Notes under the pieces: model-generated
Database searches by the model: none
What the model was told of the DNA's origin: nothing
The model's input: the letters and a program-made list of their open reading frames with translations, nothing else
Part shown: positions 38,712-47,476 of the stretch, in pieces
Layout of the letters: the number at the start of each line of letters is the position of its first letter
How positions within the stretch are numbered: the stretch's first letter is position 1
NCBI GenBank assembly: GCA_014238205.1
Contig: JABABM010000006.1
Span: 4,303 to 68,302, forward strand
Source of the DNA: Phycisphaerales bacterium
GTDB lineage: Bacteria > Planctomycetota > Phycisphaerae > Phycisphaerales > SM1A02
DNA: 64,000 nucleotides
Reading direction: 5' to 3'
Position numbers and translations under genes: made by a program

Positions 38712-39551
38712 TCAGCTCTCAAGCGGAACGACGAGCACCATGCCGATCTTGAGACGATCCGGATTTCCACTGAGTTGTTTCGAGTTGGCATTGAAGATGA
38801 TGTCCCACCTGTACTCCTTGCCGTAGTATCGCAATGAGATCGATGAGAGAGAATCCCCGGTTTCAACCGTGTGATGTACCGTGCCAGGGCTTGGCTTCGA
38901 TGGTGTGCTTGCAGTGGAAGCCGTACGTTTCGTCACTGGAGCTGGAGGAATCTTCAACTCCCTGCCGACACGAAGTCTATCCGGGTCCACTCCCGGGTTG
39001 GCTGAAACAATACGGTCCCATTTGGTCACTGAACCGTAGTACCGGAGCGAAATTTCACTGAGAGTTTCCCCGGGAGCAACGACATGCTTCGTGATGGTTG
39101 CAGGAGTCGTTGCGGTTGTCTCGACTGTCTTCGTCGGCTTGTTCTTGACTGAAGGACGTCCCTGAGCAGTTGTCGCGACCGGACGCCGTAAACCCCTGCC
39201 CGCTCCTGCGTCGCTGGTGACAGGCTCCTGAATAGTCGAGGTCTGCAACGGGGTTCGTGCTCCCATTTCTATTTCGTCAGGCTGTCCTTCACTCTCCACC
39301 TGTGATACCAGGTTCGGCGGGGGACTCGATGGCGTGGGGTCCGGGACCCTGGCAATCGGGTCCCTGGTTTCAGGAATCGGCATGGCCTGCTTTGATTCCA
39401 AAGCAGCCTTGTCAGAAGCAGGCGCCTCCGTGGCTGGACCTGCGGATGCGAGGGGTTCAATCTGGTGCTCCGGCGAACCGCCGTAGAACCAGACCAGGAA
39501 CCCGATGAAACCGAGTGATACGAGCAGAACGACCTTGCTGCCAACTGACAT
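38712..39551 (-). CDS. membrane-anchored protein with two LysM domains
   Basis: A 279-residue protein with a single N-terminal helix (VVLLVSLGFIGFLVWFYGG), a long Pro/Thr/Ser-rich linker, and two LysM domains (about 158-205 and 228-279). Both domains have the form GETLSEISLRYYGS...WDRIVSANP and GDSLSSISLRYYGK...WDIIFNAN. LysM domains bind peptidoglycan, so the protein probably spans from the inner membrane to the cell wall. The ATG at 39551 is preferred because GGAG lies 8 bases upstream; the ATG at 39563 has no ribosome site. It is 1 base from the convergent aldo/keto reductase. No enzyme domain is present. Confidence 0.88.
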   Translation of the reverse strand: MSVGSKVVLLVSLGFIGFLVWFYGGSPEHQIEPLASAGPATEAPASDKAALESKQAMPIPETRDPIARVPDPTPSSPPPNLVSQVESEGQPDEIEMGARTPLQTSTIQEPVTSDAGAGRGLRRPVATTAQGRPSVKNKPTKTVETTATTPATITKHVVAPGETLSEISLRYYGSVTKWDRIVSANPGVDPDRLRVGRELKIPPAPVTKRTASTASTPSKPSPGTVHHTVETGDSLSSISLRYYGKEYRWDIIFNANSKQLSGNPDRLKIGMVLVVPLES

Positions 39552-39651
39552 GACGAACTCCATTTAGATCAGGATGTAAGACGCCCCCTCATGTATAGAG
39601 ATCGGACAACGGCATGCAGGAACTTCTATTTTCCTTGGCGACAGATGCTGT

Positions 39652-42600
39652 TCAGCCTGGAAATGGCTCGCCTTCAAGCAACGGGACCTCTTCCCCGGTG
39701 TCCTCGAGGGGCTCGTCCCGCTCCTTCTTGCTTCGATAGACCATCGGGGATGCGATGGCAACGGAGGAGTAGGTTCCGACGAATACACCGATCAGGAGAG
39801 CGAACGCGAAGGCCCGGATACCCATGCCACCGGTGATGTAGATGATCAGGACGGCAATCAGGGTTGTCACCGAGGTCAGTACCGTACGGCTGAATGCCTG
39901 GTTGATCGAATCGTTGACCACCTCCTTCGATGGAAGCGAACGCTTGCCACGATTCTCCCTGACTCGATCAAGGATGACGATGGTGTCATTCAGGGAATAG
40001 CCGATTACGGTCAACAGCGCGGCGACGACTCCCGTATCGATAAGGAACTCATCGATCATCAACGTCTTCCAGAAGAACTCGTGGCCTGCGAGGTATCCTG
40101 ACAAGGCGAGACAGCCGAGCACGATCATGACATCATGGGACAGGGCCAGGATTGCGCCAAGCGAATAGTAGAACGATCCGAACCGGATCCAGATGTAGAA
40201 CAGGATTCCTGCCAGTGACAGGATGACTGCACCGATCGCATTGGCCGCCCGGGTCTGTGCCACCGACGGGGCGAAGGAACTGACCTGCTCGAAACTGCTG
40301 CGTTTCGTCATGGCTGCCCTGGCCAGATCCCATTCACGCGATGCCAGTCGCCTGTCTACGAGCGCGGCCTCCGAACGGAGATAGTTGATATCCGGATCCG
40401 TAACGAGGACTGCTACCGAGGTCCACTCATCCGCCGATGCAGCGGACTGGTTGATGCCGAAGACGGCCACGTCCCTGCCTGCAGTATCCGAGGAGAAGTC
40501 TGGGTCCTGTCGCATCTGGTCCAACCGCTGCTGGACGTCTTCGAGCGAGATGGGCGGACTGATGTCTTCTACTCGAATGAGAACGCCGCCTCGGTAGTCA
40601 CTGATGTCGGCTTCCAGTCCGTCTGCCTCAAGCACCTCGCCAAGCGTCTTGCCTTCGATGGGCAACGTGTATCGAGCGAATGCATTGGATTCGGCGCCTG
40701 CAAACTGTCTTGGTTCCGAGATGGCCAACTGGTCACCGAACTCGGCAAGCAATGCGGATTCCACGATCGGCTGGATGCCCTGGTCGTCCTCAATGTTCGT
40801 TGGATTGGCGATTTTCACCTGGAATGAATCTGCCACGGTATTTCCCGAAGCATCCATTCCCGCCAACCCCACTGTCAGGACCTTTGCATTCCGAAACTCC
40901 CGGAGCGTCCGGTCCTCCAGCGAATCCCCCTCACCAGCCGAGGCACCGATCTGGCGGACACGTGAAAGAACTGAATCCTCCCCACTGTGCCGGAGCATCA
41001 GATTGCCTTCTCCACTGGGGGCCGTGTCCATGGTGACTGCAACACCACCACGGAACTCCGTATCGAAGAGCTCGACACCCCTGGAATAGCAGAGCACGAT
41101 TGAAGTGATGACCAGAACGGTCGAGAACGCCCAGAAGAACATACGCAAACCGATCCAGTCGATCTTCGGTCGGAGGAGTCGTCCGATGACAGGGATCGCG
41201 GATGCAAGCATCGGCAAGCTGCGACGCTTCATGACGTGGGCATAGATGTCGAAGATGTATCGTGTCACGAACAAGGCCGTGAACAGGGTTGCCAGGATGC
41301 CGATGGTCAGGGTCAAGGCAAATCCCTTGACCTCCGTCGTCGGTTGCATCATCAGGAGCACTGCGCAGACAATCAGGTTCGTCAGGTTGGCATCAAGGAT
41401 GGTGCTGTAGACCCGGCTGTAGCCTTCCCGGATCGCCTCTCGCAGGTCTCGAGCACCGCCCTCGATCTCTTCACGAATACGCTCGTAGATCAGGACGTTT
41501 GCATCAACAGCCATGCCCATCGTGAGAACGACACCTGCCAGACCCGGCAAGGTGAATGTCCCGTGCAGGAGGGACATGACGCCGAAGATGATGATGCCAT
41601 TGCAGATCAACGCGGCATCCGCAACACAGCCGGCAAAGAAATACCAGACGAGCATGAAGATCGCGACGGTGATGATGGCCCAGAGGAATGCATCGAATCC
41701 CCGGCCGAGGTTGTCTGCCCCGAGCGATGGACCCAGGACATTCACGGCGATGGGTTCCTTGGAGAGCCTGGCCTCCAGTGCGCCCGAGGCCAGAACGCGG
41801 ATGAGGTAGTCGAGATCCTCATCATTGAATGTGCCCGTGATCTGCCCGTTATTGGAGATATGGGACTGCAACGTCGGCGCGGTATAGACCTTGCCGTCAA
41901 GGACGATCGCCATGGGCGAGCCCACGTGCGGCTGCGTCAGGCGGGACATGCCTGTTCCGCCGGCATGATCCAGTCGGAATGAAACCGAGGGTCGACCGAA
42001 TCCATCAGCGGAACGACCCGTTGACTCGATTGACCAGTCCGCTTCGTTCTCATGCGTCAAACTCTTGGGGTCGGTCGTGTAGAGCAGCAGGTAGACGACG
42101 CCATCCACGTCGGCTGCAACAAGCCCGCGGCCCGAGAAGTAGGCCTGCGACCCGGCTTCAAGTGCGGCCAGTTGCTCAGGAGTATTCGCCCATTGCTGCA
42201 GGTCATGGATCGGGAACCAACTGGCGATCATGGAGTCCGTATTCTCAGGACCAACTTCTGCAAGTTGTGCACGAAGGTCGACTGTATTGACTCCCTCGGC
42301 TTTCCCTTCCTCGACAGCAATGTGGAACTCGAGCACTCCAGCACCCTGAAGCAGCCGCATGAGGTCAGCTGGATCATCCAACCCTGTCCGCTTGGCCTGA
42401 TAGGCATCAAACGTGGTAACAGTTACATCGAGTACTTCGCCCAGGTGGGGGTACTCGTCGAGGATCACCTGAAGCGTTGCTTCCCGGGGAGAGACCGCCC
42501 TTTGGGCAAGTCCATCATCACCTCGAACTATGTTGCCCTCGTCATCCTGGAGTACTTCGCCTGTGGACGGCAGTTCAAGAGCCCGAACAACACGGCTTCG

Positions 42601-43212
42601 ATCGAGGCTCATCGCAAGCGTCTCGCTGAAGAGTTCCTCGAACTCGATCTCCGCATCGGCCAACTCAAGTTGAATCGCCCGGATGACCGCAGGCTCATCG
42701 TTGGTCAATTCGGCGGTCTGCAAGCGAGTCTGGACATCAACCACACCGTTCCATGCATCCTGGAGTTCGACTATGAGTCTTCCGCGATCACTTGATTCAC
42801 CACCACCGAACCGAGAAATCGCCTCCCGCATCTCCAGGGATGCTTCAAGAGCGCCCCCGTCGATTTCCGCCTCGTCGATGAATCGCTCCAATGCCTGATC
42901 GTAGGCTCGCGCCAGTCCCTTGACCTCCTCGTTGGGGAGGGGCATGACGACCTCGATGCGATCTGCGCCAAGCGGGGTCATGGCGATGTCGAGGACACCC
43001 TGTGGATTCACACGATCGCTGAGTACACGAATCGTCTGGTCAAGTACCTGTGTCCTGTCGGCGCCTTCGGGCATTCGTACCGAGTAGACGAGGCTGACTC
43101 CACCACTCAGGTCGCGGCCAAGCCGCACCTTCTCTTCCGGAGGTAAGGTTGCCCAGAGGCATCCCCCGATGATTACGATGATGAGAATGGTCTTCCAGAA
43201 GATGTTCTGCAT
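39652..43212 (-). CDS. secDF: fused protein-export membrane protein SecD-SecF
   Basis: A 1186-residue fusion of the two RND-type subunits that use the proton gradient to pull proteins out of the SecYEG channel. The SecD half (to about 720) has VRLGRDLSGGVSLVYSVR at its N-terminus, a large periplasmic domain, GMAVDANVLIYERIREE in helix 4-5 and a C-terminal six-helix set. The SecF half (about 735-1186) has VELFDTEFRGGVAV, then SLNDTIVILDRVRENRGKR and TLIAVLIIYITGG. Both halves keep the conserved Asp residues in transmembrane helix 4. The periplasmic region is unusually large (about 300 extra residues). yajC lies 39 bases upstream on the same strand, as usual. Confidence 0.95.
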   Translation of the reverse strand: MQNIFWKTILIIVIIGGCLWATLPPEEKVRLGRDLSGGVSLVYSVRMPEGADRTQVLDQTIRVLSDRVNPQGVLDIAMTPLGADRIEVVMPLPNEEVKGLARAYDQALERFIDEAEIDGGALEASLEMREAISRFGGGESSDRGRLIVELQDAWNGVVDVQTRLQTAELTNDEPAVIRAIQLELADAEIEFEELFSETLAMSLDRSRVVRALELPSTGEVLQDDEGNIVRGDDGLAQRAVSPREATLQVILDEYPHLGEVLDVTVTTFDAYQAKRTGLDDPADLMRLLQGAGVLEFHIAVEEGKAEGVNTVDLRAQLAEVGPENTDSMIASWFPIHDLQQWANTPEQLAALEAGSQAYFSGRGLVAADVDGVVYLLLYTTDPKSLTHENEADWSIESTGRSADGFGRPSVSFRLDHAGGTGMSRLTQPHVGSPMAIVLDGKVYTAPTLQSHISNNGQITGTFNDEDLDYLIRVLASGALEARLSKEPIAVNVLGPSLGADNLGRGFDAFLWAIITVAIFMLVWYFFAGCVADAALICNGIIIFGVMSLLHGTFTLPGLAGVVLTMGMAVDANVLIYERIREEIEGGARDLREAIREGYSRVYSTILDANLTNLIVCAVLLMMQPTTEVKGFALTLTIGILATLFTALFVTRYIFDIYAHVMKRRSLPMLASAIPVIGRLLRPKIDWIGLRMFFWAFSTVLVITSIVLCYSRGVELFDTEFRGGVAVTMDTAPSGEGNLMLRHSGEDSVLSRVRQIGASAGEGDSLEDRTLREFRNAKVLTVGLAGMDASGNTVADSFQVKIANPTNIEDDQGIQPIVESALLAEFGDQLAISEPRQFAGAESNAFARYTLPIEGKTLGEVLEADGLEADISDYRGGVLIRVEDISPPISLEDVQQRLDQMRQDPDFSSDTAGRDVAVFGINQSAASADEWTSVAVLVTDPDINYLRSEAALVDRRLASREWDLARAAMTKRSSFEQVSSFAPSVAQTRAANAIGAVILSLAGILFYIWIRFGSFYYSLGAILALSHDVMIVLGCLALSGYLAGHEFFWKTLMIDEFLIDTGVVAALLTVIGYSLNDTIVILDRVRENRGKRSLPSKEVVNDSINQAFSRTVLTSVTTLIAVLIIYITGGMGIRAFAFALLIGVFVGTYSSVAIASPMVYRSKKERDEPLEDTGEEVPLLEGEPFPG

Positions 43213-43251
43213 GGTGCCGTTCGCCGCTTTCAACCTGGTGGTTCGGTGGGC

Positions 43252-43692
43252 TCAATCGCCCGAGTCACTGCCTTCCTGGGTGAGTACCGTCTGCACTGCA
43301 GCCCGGGAGAATGTCATGCGGATATTTGAGCTCGTATCAACCTGCAGTACCACCGTATCGTCCTTGACCTCGACGACGGAACCGATGATGCCCCCGATCG
43401 TCTGGACTGAATCATTCTTGGACATCGAATTCAGCATCGCTTGACGCTTCTTCTTCTGCTTTCGCTGGCCGAAACTTGAGAAGATGATGATGCCGCCGAA
43501 GACAACCAGCATCAGTAGAACGATGTCCATGCCGAACAGCCCTGATGCTGGAGCCTGCTCCGCAGCCGGCATCCCTGGCTCGACAGGAACAAAGGACTGT
43601 GCATCAGAACCACCGCCAACAGGCGGAGGACCTCCAAGCGTGGCGGTCGTAAAAACCATCCCTTCAGCCTGCATACTCACGCCCATACCCAT
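43252..43692 (-). CDS. yajC: preprotein translocase subunit YajC
   Basis: A 146-residue Sec accessory protein. After a Gly/Pro-rich N-terminal stretch there is one hydrophobic helix (VLLMLVVFGGIIIFSSF), immediately followed by the charged segment GQRKQKKKRQAMLNSMSKND. VQTIGGIIGSVVEVKDDTVV is the typical YajC soluble part. YajC usually sits next to secD or tgt, and both are here: tgt is upstream and secDF downstream. It is longer than the typical 85-110 residues because of the N-terminal extension. GAGGGA about 7 bases before the ATG at 43692 supports the start. Confidence 0.92.
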   Translation of the reverse strand: MGMGVSMQAEGMVFTTATLGGPPPVGGGSDAQSFVPVEPGMPAAEQAPASGLFGMDIVLLMLVVFGGIIIFSSFGQRKQKKKRQAMLNSMSKNDSVQTIGGIIGSVVEVKDDTVVLQVDTSSNIRMTFSRAAVQTVLTQEGSDSGD

Positions 43693-43714
43693 GGCAATTC
43701 CCTCGAATAAATGC

Positions 43715-43733
43715 CGCCGCCCCGTGGGCGGCG
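43715..43733 (-). terminator. strong hairpin between tgt and yajC
   Basis: CGCCGCCC (43715-43722) and GGGCGGCG (43726-43733) form a perfect 8-base stem with a 3-base loop. It lies 11 bases past the tgt stop and 23 bases before the yajC start. On the minus strand the hairpin is followed by GGCATTTATT, which is only moderately U-rich, so it may be a partial terminator or attenuator that lowers yajC-secDF expression relative to tgt. On the plus strand ATTTT follows it. A stabilising role in the message is also possible. Confidence 0.45.
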
Positions 43734-43743
43734 ATTTTCCTGA

Positions 43744-44946
43744 TCAGGAAGTCCTGACAGCCTCTCCCAGCACGGGCCAGTCCCGTTCCAAGGAGAGCCA
43801 CGCATCATCCCTGATGGCCCGACGGATGTCCAGCATGAGCGATTGGAAGTGCTGGATGTTGTGCATGCTCACTAGAATCGGCCCCAGCATCTCCTCGGCA
43901 AGAAAAAGATGCCTGAGGTATGCGCGGCTGAAGCCCCCTTCTGGGTGGTCCAGATCGACCTCCAGGCTTCCTGGAGTACCGGCACAGGCCAGGCATGTAC
44001 AACGTGGGTCAAGGGGGAGGCTGTCATCCTTGAAGCGGGCATTCTTCAGGTTGATACGACCCTCGCGAGTAAATGCGGAAGCCGTACGGCCGTTCCGGGT
44101 CGGCAGCACGCAATCGAACATGTCGACTCCACTGGCTACAGCCCGAACCAGATCATGCTCGTACCCCACCCCCATGAGATAGCGTGGTTTCTCCCTTGGC
44201 AGTTGTGGAGCTGTATCTGCAACGATGCCATGTATGAGCTCAGGAGACTCCCCCACGGCCACTCCACCAATGGCATACCCGGGAAGGTCGACTGCGGTGA
44301 CCTCGGCAAGTGACCTGGCTCGCAGGGCTGGATCGGTTCCGCCTTGTACGATCCCGAACAGGGCCTGTTCCGAGGGTCGCGCATGTGCCTCCACGCACCG
44401 ATGGAGCCAGGACGTGGTCCGATCGACGGCCTCCTCGAGGCGACGCGTGTGCGACGACTCGTCATGATCGTTTCCACCCAGCACGCTCGGAGGACAATCA
44501 TCGAATGCCATGATGATGTCTGCACCAAGGTTGTTCTGAACTTCGATTGCACGCTCGGGTGTCAGGTCGATGCGTGCTCCATCAATGATGGAGTTGAAGA
44601 TGACTCCATCGTCGTTGATGGAACTGGTATCTGACATCGAGAATGCCTGGAACCCTCCCGAGTCCGTAAGGATCGGTCCATCCCAACCCATGAACCTGTG
44701 CATCCCCCCCTGCCGGGCAACAAGGTCATCACCTGGGCGGAGCATGAGGTGGTAGGCATTGTTCAGGAGAACCTGCGTCCCGGTCATGCGAACCAGTCCC
44801 GGCAAAAGACCCTTGACCGTTCCACGTGTACCCACAGGCATGAAGGCTGGCGTATCGAACGACCCGTGTGGTGTCTCGACGACTCCGCATCGGGCGTGGC
44901 CGCCGGGGAGAACATCCGTCACGGTGAATTCAAGTGGGCTCTTCAT
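43744..44946 (-). CDS. tgt: tRNA-guanine (queuine) transglycosylase
   Basis: A 400-residue enzyme that swaps guanine 34 for preQ1 in tRNAs with GUN anticodons, the first committed step of queuosine modification. TIM-barrel signatures are TPAFMPVGTRGTVKGL, ILTDSGGFQAFS with the catalytic Asp, FGIVQGG, and LPTRNGR with the second Asp nearby. The zinc site is CTCLAC with a later Cys/His (MHNIQH). The GTG at 44955 overlaps the rhomboid stop (GTGA), and an ATG at 44946 gives the more usual N-terminus; the latter is used here. Gene order tgt-yajC-secD is common in bacteria. Confidence 0.95.
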   Translation of the reverse strand: MKSPLEFTVTDVLPGGHARCGVVETPHGSFDTPAFMPVGTRGTVKGLLPGLVRMTGTQVLLNNAYHLMLRPGDDLVARQGGMHRFMGWDGPILTDSGGFQAFSMSDTSSINDDGVIFNSIIDGARIDLTPERAIEVQNNLGADIIMAFDDCPPSVLGGNDHDESSHTRRLEEAVDRTTSWLHRCVEAHARPSEQALFGIVQGGTDPALRARSLAEVTAVDLPGYAIGGVAVGESPELIHGIVADTAPQLPREKPRYLMGVGYEHDLVRAVASGVDMFDCVLPTRNGRTASAFTREGRINLKNARFKDDSLPLDPRCTCLACAGTPGSLEVDLDHPEGGFSRAYLRHLFLAEEMLGPILVSMHNIQHFQSLMLDIRRAIRDDAWLSLERDWPVLGEAVRTS

Positions 44947-44951
44947 CTCGA

Positions 44952-46085
44952 TCACGATGCGTCGTCACGACGCGAGGCCTCCTGGAGGATCTTCTTTTCC
45001 TTGCGTGTCAGGCTTTGCAGTCCCTCCTGCGAAATCTTGTCGAGAATCCGATCAACTGAATCGACACGAGGCTTGGTTCGCCCACGGACCGCAAAGTGCT
45101 TCGAAGTCGGATCGACCCTTCCTGCAAAGTCGAAGATCCCATGGAGTGATTCAGGGTGACGGATGAACCACCAGCCTGCAGCAGCTCCACCCAGGTGCGC
45201 TGCTTCCCCACCTGCGTTCCGGGTATTGATCAGGATGCTGGCAATCGAGATCCCAACGAGGCCGTAGGCCAGCGTTGATAGTCGCATCGGGATGACGAAG
45301 AAGAGCAGAACCCTCGCCGTTGGAGCAAGAAACGCACCTGCCATCAACACCCCGAAGACGCCTGCGGAAGCACCGATGAGCGGAGTCCCCGTGGCATTGA
45401 CCAGCAGGCCCGGCACCGAGCTGACTCCGAAGACCTGGGTTGCCATGTATCCACCGAGGTTGAGTACCAGGTAGAGCAATGCTCCGAAGATGCCGCAGAG
45501 CAGATAGAAGGCCAGGTATCGCTTGCCACCGAGGTAGCGTTCGACCAGCGGCCCGAAGAAGTACAGGCCGATCATGTTGAACAGGAGGTGGTACAGGTTG
45601 GCATGCAGGAACTGAAAGCCGACCAGTCGCCAGATCTGCGCATTGCCCAATACCTGCCTTGTCGAGAAATGAAACCACTTCTCGATCGGCCGTACCAGGG
45701 AGCCCTGCGCAATGGCAACGACATTGCCCTCCTTGTCAAGGAGGGGAAATCCCCCGATCCGCTCCTCAGAGAGTTCATCGCCATTGAAGACACGGACATC
45801 TTCTTCCTGCCATCGGCTGGACAACGTGAGTTTCTCTGGTCGGTCACGACCAAACTGGGTGGGATCTGCAACATCAACAGCCCAGGTATTTGAACCAGGA
45901 TCATGAACCCAGTAATAGCCGGTCTCAAGTGGAACGCGGGCGAAGAAACCATCAAGCACGAAGACGGAAACGCAGATCACGACCAGCCATGTATTGACCG
46001 ACCACCGGCCGGATCCTCGTTCCAGGGATCCGGAATAGGGGTGCATCCCCTGGGGCCTGGCGTAGTCTCGATCATGCAGACCCAT
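44952..46085 (-). CDS. rhomboid-family intramembrane serine protease
   Basis: A 377-residue membrane protease. The catalytic serine is in GASAGVFG, and the catalytic histidine is in AAHLGGAAAGWW. FLHANLYHLLFNMIGLYFFGPLVE in the first half carries the second conserved region, including the His and Asn that help form the oxyanion hole. Six transmembrane helices are likely. An N-terminal soluble region (about 50-140), rich in charge, and a C-terminal acidic and basic tail frame the core. The substrate is unknown. ATG 46085 is preferred to TTG 46094, and GGAGGTG lies about 10 bases upstream. It follows a NUDIX gene, with its start essentially abutting the stop. Confidence 0.9.
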   Translation of the reverse strand: MGLHDRDYARPQGMHPYSGSLERGSGRWSVNTWLVVICVSVFVLDGFFARVPLETGYYWVHDPGSNTWAVDVADPTQFGRDRPEKLTLSSRWQEEDVRVFNGDELSEERIGGFPLLDKEGNVVAIAQGSLVRPIEKWFHFSTRQVLGNAQIWRLVGFQFLHANLYHLLFNMIGLYFFGPLVERYLGGKRYLAFYLLCGIFGALLYLVLNLGGYMATQVFGVSSVPGLLVNATGTPLIGASAGVFGVLMAGAFLAPTARVLLFFVIPMRLSTLAYGLVGISIASILINTRNAGGEAAHLGGAAAGWWFIRHPESLHGIFDFAGRVDPTSKHFAVRGRTKPRVDSVDRILDKISQEGLQSLTRKEKKILQEASRRDDAS

Positions 46086-46090
46086 CGTAT

Positions 46091-46639
46091 TCAACCACCT
46101 CCACTGCCATGCCCACCGACGGCCAGCAGTTGCATGGCTGCCAGGGACTTGCCATCTACCATGGCCCCCGAAGCAAGCATTCTGGAGAGTTCAACTGGCG
46201 AAACGATCACGACCTCGATCTCCTCATGTGGTTCCAGTTGCTGCGTGCCCTCTTCCAGTTCACCTGCAAGGAAGACATGCATCAGTTCATCGGCAAATCC
46301 AGGCGATGTGAAGAATGAACCCAGTGGCTCCATCCTACCGGCCTTGTAGCCCGTTTCTTCCATCAGCTCTCGTTCTGCGGTCACCAGTGGTGATTCTCCC
46401 TCCTCCAGCGTGCCTGCAGGAAACTCCAGGAGGGCCTTATCGACCGCAACCCGCCAGTTGCGTACCAGGACGTAACGACCATCGGACAGGATGGGAACAA
46501 TGAGCACCGCCCCGGGGTGGCGTACAACACTCCGGGTGATCTCCGAGCCTTCCTGCCCGAGGAAACTACACTCCTCGACATTGAAAACACGACTCTCGTA
46601 GACCTGTTGGCATTGCACGGCACGGCTCATGGGTACCAT
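46091..46639 (-). CDS. NUDIX hydrolase (ADP-ribose pyrophosphatase-like)
   Basis: A 182-residue hydrolase that cleaves nucleoside diphosphates linked to another group X. The NUDIX box fits GTLEEGESPLVTAERELMEE followed by TGYKAG, with the metal-binding Glu pair intact. Flanking features, VRHPGAVLIVPIL and VRNWRVAVDKALLEFPAG, and the family's C-terminal strands resemble ADP-ribose pyrophosphatase. The start could be the ATG at 46639 or 46630. It is transcribed away from the mlaF-like gene, whose ATG is only 12 bases from this start. The two promoters must therefore lie partly inside each other's coding sequence. Confidence 0.88.
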   Translation of the reverse strand: MVPMSRAVQCQQVYESRVFNVEECSFLGQEGSEITRSVVRHPGAVLIVPILSDGRYVLVRNWRVAVDKALLEFPAGTLEEGESPLVTAERELMEETGYKAGRMEPLGSFFTSPGFADELMHVFLAGELEEGTQQLEPHEEIEVVIVSPVELSRMLASGAMVDGKSLAAMQLLAVGGHGSGGG

Positions 46640-46651
46640 GGATGATAGAGG

Positions 46652-47476
46652 ATGCCTCCCACTCCAGCCCAACTCGACGATCCTCCCCACCAGCCAGCCC
46701 TCATCCGGCTGGAAGGTGTCTCCAAGAGTTTCGGAAGAACAAGAGCTCTCCAGGACATCTCCATGGAAGTACCACGTGGCGGCACCACGGTCGTCCTGGG
46801 GCCCAGTGGCTGTGGAAAGAGCGTGATGCTGAAGCACATCATCGGCCTCCTGAAGCCTGATTCGGGCAGAGTCTTCTACGAGGATTCACGGATCGACAGA
46901 ATGCGGGAACCTGAACTCGTCGAGATCCGGAAACGGGTCGGGTTCCTGTTTCAACAAGGCGCCTTGTTCGACTCGATGACTGTCGGGCAGAACATCGGCT
47001 TTGCACTCAGGGAACATACGAACCTGCCCTGGACGGAACGCCGACAGAAGGTTGAGCACATGCTTGAACTTGTCGGTGTCCCCGGCACGGCGGATCGCAT
47101 GACTTCCCAACTCTCGGGAGGCCAGCAGAAACGTGTTGCACTGGCACGGGCTGTCATCCTGGAGCCTGATGTGGTTCTCTACGATGAACCGACAACGGGG
47201 CTGGATCCGATCAGGGCGGACGTGATCTCGAGGCTGATTCTGCGGCTCCAGGATCGTCTCTCCTTGACAAGCGTCGTCGTGACTCACGATATACAGACTG
47301 CGTTCAAGATCGCCGATAGCATGGTCATGATGAAGGATGGACGGATTCTCCTCGCTGGCCCACCATCGTTGTTCAAGAACAGTGATGACGAAGCGGTCCG
47401 CAGGTTTCTTGAAGGTGAAGCCAGCCCCGAGGAACTCGGGGATCTTGCCGTTGCACCGGAGGACACCAGCTCGTGA
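46652..47476 (+). CDS. mlaF: ABC transporter ATPase, MlaF-type
   Basis: A 274-residue cytoplasmic ATPase of the Mla/MCE lipid-transport family. Walker A is GPSGCGKS, the signature is LSGGQQKRVALARA, and Walker B is VVLYDEPTTGLDP; the His switch lies in VVVTHDIQT. The N-terminus LEGVSKSFGRTRALQDISM is typical of MlaF. It should pair with a permease (MlaE) and an MCE protein (MlaD) to move phospholipids between the membranes. The mlaD-like gene overlaps it by four bases, but no mlaE is present. There is no clear ribosome site before ATG 46652, which is the only plausible start. Confidence 0.88.
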   Translation: MPPTPAQLDDPPHQPALIRLEGVSKSFGRTRALQDISMEVPRGGTTVVLGPSGCGKSVMLKHIIGLLKPDSGRVFYEDSRIDRMREPELVEIRKRVGFLFQQGALFDSMTVGQNIGFALREHTNLPWTERRQKVEHMLELVGVPGTADRMTSQLSGGQQKRVALARAVILEPDVVLYDEPTTGLDPIRADVISRLILRLQDRLSLTSVVVTHDIQTAFKIADSMVMMKDGRILLAGPPSLFKNSDDEAVRRFLEGEASPEELGDLAVAPEDTSS

